The position numbers were made by a program, and so were the translations under genes. From Coemansia sp. RSA 487 (lineage: Eukaryota; Kickxellomycota; Kickxellomycetes; Kickxellales; Kickxellaceae), in NCBI GenBank assembly GCA_027577595.1, contig JANBRJ010000073.1, forward strand, positions 25,999 to 89,998: a DNA stretch of 64,000 bases, written 5' to 3'. The notes under the pieces are model-generated. The model saw only the letters and a list, made by a program, of their open reading frames with translations. It had not been told where the DNA came from and did not search any database. Of this stretch, positions 57,253-64,000 are shown one piece after another (position 1 is the first letter of the stretch; each line of letters begins with the position of its first letter).

Positions 57253-58246
57253 TGTAATTGCGTCTAGCGTTTATATAGATAAGAAGTGAGAAGGAGGGGG
57301 GAAGGCGGTCGAAATGCAAAAGAGTTTAGCTGTTGCAGTGCAAGGAAAAAGAAAGAGCAAATAGGTCAACAGAAGCAGAGCAGAAAAGGCGAGAGAGATA
57401 TAATAAAAAGCGCAAGAAGCAAAGCAAAGGGTGTTGTTGTGGAAAAAGGGTGTGGCCAACGATGGAGGGGGGAAGGTGTTTCAAGGACTTTTTTGCAAGT
57501 ATACCAGCAAAAGCAAGGAGGATGAAGCCTCCCTCCCACACAAGCGTTTGTTTTGGACGCAATTGTGGGCTGCTTTTCTCGGCTTGGGCTCCGTTCATTC
57601 GCAGAACCCAGCGCCCGTTTGGCAGCAGTAGAAACATGCCCAATCACCGTCTTCTGCACCCCACCCAGCCTAGAAAAAAAACAACACAGCACGCTGGAAA
57701 ACCACAACAAACCCGACGCCTGCTGCTCTTGTCCACCGTTGCGCCAGACCGCCCAAGAATGCTGAGAATGCCCAAGCCTCCCCGCCCACTCTCCCCCGCC
57801 TTGTTTGCACCGTGTGGCTGGCAGCGTTGGTTTTTCCTCCACAATGCCCACAATATTGCGGACAATATCCACTTGGCTCCTTCGTCGATAAAGCACAACG
57901 AAAGGTGAGGCTTAAAAGCGTGTCCACAATTGCTTCTGCTGCGGTTGTTGGCAGGGCGGCGCCACTGGCCTTGTCTTTTGAGCTTTCAGCTTCAAGCTTG
58001 CACAGCACAGACCGAGCCACAGGCTTGAAAATGCGATCAGCTAATGAGCCGCGAGCCGGAGCGCGTGAGACAAGCCATATCTGACCGCACATACACGTGC
58101 GATTCTGCTGAACCGCTCCATTTGCGACAGATGTTCAGCTTTGTAATAGCATTAGGCTACTTTCATTAGGCTTTTTATTACTTGTGCTCCTCTCCCAAGA
58201 ACCGCTCTACTACTCCTTGACACTGCCGCATTGCAACGAGAAAATA
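57253..58246. other. Divergent intergenic region, about 1 kb
   Basis: Contains overlapping ORFs on both strands (191, 176 codons) with no domain; rejected. It holds the promoters of the septin and the CHY-zinc-finger gene. Confidence 0.5.
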
Positions 58247-58612
58247 ATGTGCAAGCATATCCTCAATGCCCAGGTTGCTATCCGCGCCGCCTGCTGCAAG
58301 AAATGGTTCGACTGTCCCGAGTGCCATGCCGAAAACGCAAACCACCCTCTCCAGAAAACAGACGAAATGATATTCATGTGCAAAAAGTGCAGAAAGGCGT
58401 TCCGCAAGACGGTAGAAGACTACGAGGATGCCGACGAGTACTGTCCACACTGCGACAACCACTATGTCATTGAAGCAAAGACGCCAAAGGCTGTATTGGG
58501 CGTCGAAGGCGATGACGCGCGCGTCGACAACCGGATGATCAAGGACGACCGTGCCAGGGACCAGTCCCATTCTGTATTTGCTCAGGACGATCTTGATTCG
58601 CGTCTTGGATAG
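58247..58612 (+). CDS. CHY-type zinc-finger protein, Hot13-like
   Basis: A 121-residue protein. Zn ligands are arranged as CKH near the start, CCKKWFDCPECH, a later HP segment, CKKC and CPHCDNHY, a typical CHY finger with about nine Cys/His residues. Yeast Hot13 is a mitochondrial intermembrane-space CHY protein involved in Mia40-dependent oxidation; plants and animals have related E3-type proteins. Here no RING domain follows, so the Hot13-like type is preferred. The ORF could extend upstream to 58184 with a GTG codon, but the first ATG is at 58247, matching family starts that begin near MCKH. The tail (about 85-121) is acidic and unstructured. Confidence 0.8.
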   Translation: MCKHILNAQVAIRAACCKKWFDCPECHAENANHPLQKTDEMIFMCKKCRKAFRKTVEDYEDADEYCPHCDNHYVIEAKTPKAVLGVEGDDARVDNRMIKDDRARDQSHSVFAQDDLDSRLG

Positions 58613-59568
58613 CTTTGCACTGCTTTGCTTGTGCCAATCTCGACCTTTTTCATATTATCGATAATTAATTACACGTTTTATCCATTGAAATATTGTCGTA
58701 ATCTCCACTCGTAGCCGATTGTCCTTCAAACTTTTAATTTATTAGCCCCACATTTGTGGCTGCTACTGCGCTAAAGGCCAGCTACCTATTAGTACAAAAG
58801 AATTAAGCAGGGGGAGGCCATCGTGAGGGCACATTGGAAAAAAGCGTTGGCACTATCTGTGGTCGGATATGATCGGCGGCAAAGTGCAAGCGAATAACAA
58901 TAGAAACAAGAGACAGCTCGTGGAATCAGTGCTTTGTAAATGCTGGATAAAACCAAGCAAAACATGGCATTAAAATACCAATAAAAAAACTCACCTGGAG
59001 CAAACATCCCACCATGCTCATCCAGCGGCCGTAGCTAAAAGGGCTCTCACACCAGCCCTAAAGTCCCAACGGAGGACAGCGACGCCTGGCCTGGAAAGGT
59101 TGCAGGAGTTGACTGCATAGGGGTATGAGCACCACCGAAAGAACTTTGTGTGGACAAAATAAAATACCGAGAATGCTCTGGCAATGAAACGGCAAAAACA
59201 GCGAGAAGAATGGCTTGCCAATTAAACAGGTATATTTGCCACCACCTTTTGCAGGTACTAGTCTTTGAAAATCATTTGTGCTATAAACATGTCTTTTACT
59301 TGTGCTCTGTAGAGGCTTTGTCACATCCAAGCAATAGTGTTGTTTGTAGTACCCGCCATTGCTTCCATTCTTTACAAAGATTTTTGGTACAGAGAATAAA
59401 ATATATTGACAAAAAGAAAGTAAAAACATTGCCTCCCCACTGTAGTAACCCAAAGTAATGAAATTCCCAACGACAGTAGACTTGACTGGTTTGATTCCAA
59501 TCATTAAATCTCGACTTTAAAACCACCCGCCAGTGGTCCGCATCCATTCATTCATTTAATTTTGCGGC
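58613..59568. other. Intergenic between convergent genes, about 0.95 kb
   Basis: Only short ORFs on both strands (up to 148 codons at 59058-59504 minus) with Phe/Leu/Lys-rich composition and no domain. A possible exon is not excluded but not supported. Confidence 0.45.
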
Positions 59569-60459
59569 TTACAACGAAAGTGCCATGCTTGCAAGAAGCG
59601 AGAATCCTATGGCCGCCAGCGACACTGCTGCTCTCGCTGTTGCCATACTGTCGAGATCCGACAAGTCGTCAAAGAAATCGAAATCAGTATCGCTGTCACT
59701 GCTGTGGCTGCTACTGTCGTGCTTGCGATGAATACTGCTGCTCTCCGAACCGGTCTCCTCTAGCTCGGCTGATGTCGGATCAAACCGCAGCCCAAACGGA
59801 ATCGTCTGGTCCTCATTAATCTCGCCGACTGTTTCGTCATCTGCATCAGGACTCATGAACATTGCGTTGACTGCAAACGAAAATGGCGTAGATGCATCGC
59901 TGTTTGTAGCACTTTGCTCAGTTTCCGCAGGTGCTGGTGTGTTTGCTGCAGACCCAGCAGGCGCAGATGATGTGGCGGGTGGTGTTTCAGGAAGCCCGGC
60001 TGGAGCAGAGGCCTGAGGAACCTGCGGAGCCTGTGGGACTTCTGGCGCGCGAGGCTGTTGCAGCTGTTGTGGCTGCTGTGGTTGTGCAGCTTGTGCGGGA
60101 CCAGGAGACGATGGTGCACCTGGGCTCACAGGCGAAGCAGATCCTGCGTTTGGCGCCGTAGATGGAAGCGCAATGGCAACCTGCTGCCCATTGCCCTGGC
60201 CAATGCTTGAGAACAGCTGTGGCGATGATTTTCTGAGCTCATCAACAAGGTTCTGAATGGCTTGCTGTTGCTCTGGAGTCTGCGGTTGGATCAGCCGTAT
60301 CGGTGTGAACCCACCCATGCTGGGCGTGTTTAAATTTGTGGGTCCCGAAGGCGCGGCACTCGGAGAGTGTTGCTGCTGCTGCTGCTGCTGCTGGCCATTT
60401 ACAGCAACCATAGCAGCTAGCAAGGCGCAAAGTATATAGGAGGGCGATGGTAGCGTCAT
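59569..60459 (-). CDS. Gln/Pro/Ala-rich GPI-anchored secreted protein
   Basis: From ATG 60459 the protein has 296 residues. The signal peptide is MTLPSPSYILCALLAAMVAVNG, followed by eight Gln, a block with LNTPSMGGFTPIRLIQPQTPEQQQAIQNLVDEL, and a long Pro/Gln/Ala/Ser-rich central region with APEVPQAPQVPQ repeats, then an acidic part and a C-terminal hydrophobic tail (SLAAIGFSLLASMALSL) typical of GPI attachment. The tail is preceded by an Asp-rich stretch (FDFFDDLSDLD). The longer ORF to 60558 adds residues upstream that would spoil the signal peptide. Cell-surface location is inferred; no enzyme motif is seen. Confidence 0.7.
   Translation of the reverse strand: MTLPSPSYILCALLAAMVAVNGQQQQQQQQHSPSAAPSGPTNLNTPSMGGFTPIRLIQPQTPEQQQAIQNLVDELRKSSPQLFSSIGQGNGQQVAIALPSTAPNAGSASPVSPGAPSSPGPAQAAQPQQPQQLQQPRAPEVPQAPQVPQASAPAGLPETPPATSSAPAGSAANTPAPAETEQSATNSDASTPFSFAVNAMFMSPDADDETVGEINEDQTIPFGLRFDPTSAELEETGSESSSIHRKHDSSSHSSDSDTDFDFFDDLSDLDSMATARAAVSLAAIGFSLLASMALSL
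60370..60393. repeat. CTG tract encoding eight Gln in the GPI protein
   Basis: Seven CTG plus one TTG, read as CAG and CAA on the minus strand, immediately after the signal peptide. Confidence 0.85.
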
Positions 60460-60878
60460 GTTTAACAAATGATAGTGCTTGTTTGTTTGTTTGTTCAGCC
60501 GATCGGTTAAAACTCCAGCTACTAAAATATAGAAAGGAAAATATTGATGGAAACCCAAATACGTGTTTGAAAGGTAGCTGAATCTCGCTTTTCAAGATGT
60601 GGGCGGCTATCGGGCTTTTGTAACAGCGCTGCAGTGGCCACATACAACCAAGCTTTGCAAGTGATTTGAGGGGCAACATTCCAGTTCTCAACTCTGAGTA
60701 ATGCAAGCGGTCTGTCTGAAACTCAAGCCTACTCATTCATTACCATGCACAAAGGGAGAACAAGAGATAAATCAGTAGCAATTGTTACTATCTGGTCCTT
60801 TTCTCCTATGCTCACCACCTCTGCTAGCGTCGTCTGAAGTAAATCAGTTCGCCACATCCCGATTCGATTGTCTTTCTC
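60460..60878. other. Divergent intergenic region, about 0.4 kb
   Basis: Promoter side of the minus-strand GPI-protein gene and of the small two-exon gene that follows. No supported ORF. Confidence 0.45.
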
Positions 60879-61251
60879 ATGTTACTTCGTGTCAATGGGT
60901 GAAATGATCAATTGACAACCGAGAGTTGATTAACTTTTTTTCTACAAGGAAACCTGATGCAGTTATTTCAGCTTGTTCGCCAGCCAGTCAACCAAAGCAG
61001 TAACGATCCCACTCCTTTTCGATTCTTCCGCGAAGCAGTTTCGCTCTTATTCTGGCTCGCAAGTTGACTCATGCAGTATTGAAGGCTGGGATAACTGCAC
61101 TCAGCTCGCTGAACCCAGAAATAAAAACAGTATAATTCGTAGTAGAATGATAAAGGGGTGGAAACAAATCAAAGCGGCGCAGCTTCCACCAGACAAGACG
61201 GTTATGAGCACTTTTACACACAACGGGAATTTCCATGCGAGCCTGGCGTAA
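60879..61251 (+). CDS. Probable small mitochondrial protein, two exons
   Basis: An ORF from 60973 has no ATG but a good peptide, and its frame is closed 18 bases upstream. A splice model restores a start: exon 1 60879-60898 (MLLRVN plus GG), intron 60899-60971 (donor GTGAAA, branch-like TTGATTAAC, acceptor TTTCAG, 73 bp), exon 2 60972-61251. The joined protein has 99 residues, starts MLLRVNGLFASQSTKAV and reads like a mitochondrial presequence up to FRSYSGS. The C-terminal half (RSRMIKGWKQIKAAQLPPDK, ending in FHASLA) is basic and looks conserved. It could be a mitochondrial ribosomal or assembly protein, but I cannot name it. The GTGAAA donor is weak, so the model is uncertain. Confidence 0.4.
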
Positions 61252-61512
61252 CAAGCAGCAACACACAAAGATGCTGTGTCGATTCTTTTTAATTTTTTAT
61301 CTGCTATTCACACAAATTTGCATGTACTTTTTGATAAAAAGAAATTGTAGAGATAAATAGGACTGCTTGTTTAAATTTGCACATTTATAAAATAAACCGC
61401 TTTGTGCAGTGTTCCGTGGTCAATAGATGGAACAAAAGAGATAATTGATTATTTCCTTGATATTGTCCAAACGCTTGTAAACAGGGCCATTATACCAACA
61501 AAAACAGCGCCC

Positions 61513-62811
61513 ATGCATTCTTTATTCAGACGCTCTCAGGCGGTCCGCGGACCTACAAACCAGCGCAGCCGCCAGCGACTAACCTGGGAAGAGCGTGCGC
61601 GAGTCGCTCTGGCAGCTGCGCGCGAGGTTGAGGAAACGTCAGGAGAGTCGGTGCCCACGCGCCCCTCCGAGGTAAATGCATCCCGGCGCCTGTTCTACGG
61701 CCCGCGCTACATCCTCCCTGGAACACACACAGGCACAAACGAACACCGCCAGCAAGAGCAGCGGGAAGAGCATCAGCGGCAGCTTCAGCATGAGGAGCCA
61801 TGCATTGTTCTCCAGGCGGACATGGCGCTAGATGTATCAACGCTCTACATATCGTCTCTGATGATGGAGTCAGGAACCAACGATACCGATTCTGTCGCTC
61901 AATCGCCGCTATTCACGCTATCTTTTGCCATCAATACCCTTGTACCTATTGATATCAACCTCCATTGGCTTGCTACCGAGGAATGGGATCTCCCATCCTC
62001 TACTGAGGAGGCAAATGGTCCATATCCGCGATTTTCATCCCGCGTCAATGTCAGCCGCTCATACAGCATTGATGCTGGCCTGGGACAAAAGTTTGCGCTT
62101 CCTAAATCAGACTGGCTGGATCCCAGTGAGGAGCCCTACCGCACCCTGTCATCATCCGACTGGCAGGCACGCCTTACATCATTGGGTCAAGCAAGCCATT
62201 CCTCTATACCAATGCACCAGCCGACAAGCACCGCAGAGACGCCAGCAATGGTTGGTCCAGTACATGCCAATGGAATCCACAGCAGCAATAGTATAGAAAT
62301 GACCGTACTGCAGTCAAGTAGCGCATGCTCTGCTTCTAGGGCAGAAAACGAGATCCAAGAGCTGTCGTTCGCAGATCCGCAAAAGGCGCCAGCATATGGC
62401 TTGGTAATCGAGCTTGTCGAGCGGCAAGACATGCCTACGACGTCATTGGCAAAATGTGCCTCTCCTCCAGCCAGCCAAATCTCGTTTATCGACTTCTACA
62501 AGGACGGCACATCCCACATAGTTCCACGATGCATAAAGCAGAAGCTTTATATTGACGGTGCCATGTATGTCCAGCACGAGATATTTGGCCTTAATGAACT
62601 GTCTGACGCGCAAGCAGGAATGGACAAGGCCGAATCGATGCAGTGCGCAATCTGTTTGTCTGACGAGCGAGACACTGTGATTCTTCCGTGTCGCCATCTT
62701 TGCATGTGTCGCGAGTGCGCAAACACATATCGCCAGCAAAGCAACAAATGCCCAATATGTCGAACAGTTGTAGAAACTATTCTACACATTGAATCCAGGG
62801 ACGGCGGCTGA
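61513..62811 (+). CDS. MGRN1/RNF157-type RING E3 ubiquitin ligase
   Basis: The open frame reaches 61402, but the first ATG is 61513 (MHSLFRRSQAV), giving 432 residues. The N-terminus is Arg/Gln-rich; about residues 95-220 form the conserved region before the RING with beta-type segments (LFTLSFAINTLVPIDINLHW). The C-terminal RING is complete: CAICLSDERDTVILPCRHLCMCREC and, 11 residues on, CPICRTVVE. The C3HC4 ligands and the lone Arg after the HxC pair fit the mahogunin group (MGRN1, RNF157, yeast-like relatives). These ligases attach ubiquitin to membrane-traffic targets. Single exon; convergent with the RPA-interacting gene (stops 91 bp apart). Confidence 0.87.
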   Translation: MHSLFRRSQAVRGPTNQRSRQRLTWEERARVALAAAREVEETSGESVPTRPSEVNASRRLFYGPRYILPGTHTGTNEHRQQEQREEHQRQLQHEEPCIVLQADMALDVSTLYISSLMMESGTNDTDSVAQSPLFTLSFAINTLVPIDINLHWLATEEWDLPSSTEEANGPYPRFSSRVNVSRSYSIDAGLGQKFALPKSDWLDPSEEPYRTLSSSDWQARLTSLGQASHSSIPMHQPTSTAETPAMVGPVHANGIHSSNSIEMTVLQSSSACSASRAENEIQELSFADPQKAPAYGLVIELVERQDMPTTSLAKCASPPASQISFIDFYKDGTSHIVPRCIKQKLYIDGAMYVQHEIFGLNELSDAQAGMDKAESMQCAICLSDERDTVILPCRHLCMCRECANTYRQQSNKCPICRTVVETILHIESRDGG

Positions 62812-62902
62812 GCCCAAATGGTAAAAATGTGTGCATGCAGGCTTTTTATTTGAGTTCAAGAGAAAGGGCGATAAGACAAAAGAGGAAAGACTAGTGTGTT
62901 TA

Positions 62903-63553
62903 CTACATGTGTCTGTCAGCCGCTTCAGCATAAGCCACGTCTGCTCCTGCATCAGTGTTCATATCTAAATCATTGTCCATGTCCATGCATAGCTCCATCA
63001 TCTCTGCATCCACCATGTCCTCCTCCAAGATCTTGTTTTCATACTCCTCCCACTCGGCATACTCTTTCTCGTAGCAAGCAGAGCTCCTTTCAAGATCGCT
63101 CTCAATATCATCGATAATACTGTCGTCCAGCGCTCCATACTCGATACTTTGTCGCTCCATTTCCTCCTTGAACAGAGCCCATTCTTGCTGTATAATGCTG
63201 TACATCTCTTGATCGTCCATCTCTTCATTTGACTCATAGGAAGAACCGTCCGAAAGCCGCTTACCAGGCTGAGATGCATCGCTTTCCTGCGAAAGCTGCG
63301 ATAAATTTCTATGGAGCATAAACGACTGTTCGCGCGCCTTGTTTAGTCGATCTAAGCACTGTTCCCGGAACCGCTTACGCCATGGCTGCTCGTTGATCCT
63401 TGCTGCTCGAGAGCTGCTGGAAAGGTTTCTAAATTCAGGGCAGCGTCCTCTACCCATGCGTATTTTGTCTCCGCCCGACCGAGACACCTGTCTTTCTATA
63501 AATTCTTTGGTAACCTGTCGTGGTGGTGAAGAAAACAAGGGCATTGCATCCAT
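62903..63553 (-). CDS. RPA-interacting protein (RPAIN-like) without C-terminal zinc finger
   Basis: A 216-residue protein. The diagnostic part is residues 53-85, INEQPWRKRFREQCLDRLNK and on, which matches the N-terminal RPA-interaction helix of RPAIN (P-W-K-x-x-F-R-x-x-C-L-x-R). The middle is acidic and helical (about 110-190, with EEMDDQEMYSIIQQEW and EKEYAEWEEYENKILEEDMVD), the usual middle domain. The C-terminal Cys-rich zinc finger of RPAIN is absent: the reading frame stops at 62903 and the MGRN1-type gene begins 91 bp beyond, leaving no room for another exon. RPAIN carries replication protein A into the nucleus. Loss of the finger is either a family variation or a lineage loss. Confidence 0.75.
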   Translation of the reverse strand: MDAMPLFSSPPRQVTKEFIERQVSRSGGDKIRMGRGRCPEFRNLSSSSRAARINEQPWRKRFREQCLDRLNKAREQSFMLHRNLSQLSQESDASQPGKRLSDGSSYESNEEMDDQEMYSIIQQEWALFKEEMERQSIEYGALDDSIIDDIESDLERSSACYEKEYAEWEEYENKILEEDMVDAEMMELCMDMDNDLDMNTDAGADVAYAEAADRHM

Positions 63554-64000
63554 TTCTTAAATTCAGGGCAATATGAATAAAGCACGCGAGCTTTTGCAAC
63601 GGCACAAAGTACAATATTACGGATTACAATGAATTGTGAAGGTGATTTAGGTAAATAATATTGAAAATGGGTGTGTTGAGACAAGAGAAGACAATACTTT
63701 TTTGTCGTGTTTTGGCTTTTGTTGCTGCGCACGAAACGCAAACGCGTTTTTGGTGATCTAAACTAATGTTTGATCAAAATAGAGAACATCAAATAAATGT
63801 AATTGATATTGGTGAATAATTAGATCATGTTTAAAAATGGAAACCAGATTTGATCATGCTTTGGTGTCTTTTGCATTCCGGGATTTGCCGATAGCCACTG
63901 CTCAAAAGAGTTGGTGTTGATACGGATCTAATGTTGGGGAAAGCACCAGCGCTGAATGTGGCAGATGTTGTACTCAGATCGATTTCACTGTCAGCAAAGC
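63554..64000. other. Right-edge stretch without a supported gene
   Basis: AT-rich, promoter side of the RPA-interacting gene, short ORFs only. A gene that begins beyond the window may have its promoter here. Confidence 0.5.

Noticed and set aside
57333-57908. ORFs of 191 and 176 codons upstream of the CHY-finger gene
   Set aside because: Overlapping opposite-strand ORFs in a promoter interval, with low-quality composition.
59058-59504. 148-codon minus-strand ORF between the CHY gene and the GPI gene
   Set aside because: Phe/Leu/Lys-rich, no domain, and no start context or splice sites that would make a gene.
1-64000. tRNA, rRNA, CRISPR, transposase or viral genes
   Set aside because: No cloverleaf-like B box with matching arms, rRNA motif, spaced direct repeats, transposase domain or viral hallmark could be supported by reading the sequence.

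Overview
The window is nuclear DNA of a fungus. It has single-exon genes with fungal orthologues (midasin, Cdc73, septin, Kish, LETM1, Mer3), short GT-AG introns of about 70-125 bp, GPI-anchored wall-type proteins and a small family of F-box/LRR-like genes. Sparse introns, this gene family and secreted Ser/Ala/Gln-rich proteins suggest an early-diverging lineage such as Kickxellomycotina (Coemansia relatives). That placement is an inference, not a proof. I see no rRNA, tRNA, CRISPR array, intact transposon or viral gene.

Left part (1-17.4 kb) is gene-poor, AT-rich and looks like an accessory compartment. It holds an MFS/UNC93-like transporter, a degraded tandem-repeat ORF, two divergently related F-box/LRR-like paralogues, a frameshifted C-terminal relic of the same family, and a full-length ABCC transporter interrupted by one in-frame TAG. 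Gene-free stretches reach 2.5 kb.

The centre (17.4-41.4 kb) is dense housekeeping sequence: the Golgi protein Kish/Ksh1, a phosphopentomutase-type PGM, the 5,594-residue intronless AAA ATPase midasin (Rea1/Mdn1), and, across a 457 bp divergent promoter, the Paf1-complex subunit Cdc73. A trypsin-fold protein that seems to have lost its whole catalytic triad, an SRPBCC/Bet v 1-like protein and a small membrane protein follow.

The right part (41.4-64 kb) begins with a 13-exon Mer3/HFM1-type meiotic helicase, whose splice structure I reconstructed in frame to 1,058 codons. Two unrecognised proteins follow, then a probable mitochondrial protein resembling the bacterial RNase P protein (RnpA), a LETM1-family protein, several small secreted or GPI-anchored proteins, a Cdc10-type septin with an 18-nt first exon, a CHY-type zinc-finger protein, a probable two-exon mitochondrial mini-protein, a MGRN1-type RING E3 ligase and an RPA-interacting protein without its zinc finger.

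There is no operon-like logic; neighbours are mostly functionally unrelated. No clear new multi-gene system was found. The best leads are the RnpA-like protein, the inactive protease fold, the TAG-split ABCC gene and the repeat-module ORF near 4.1-4.7 kb.
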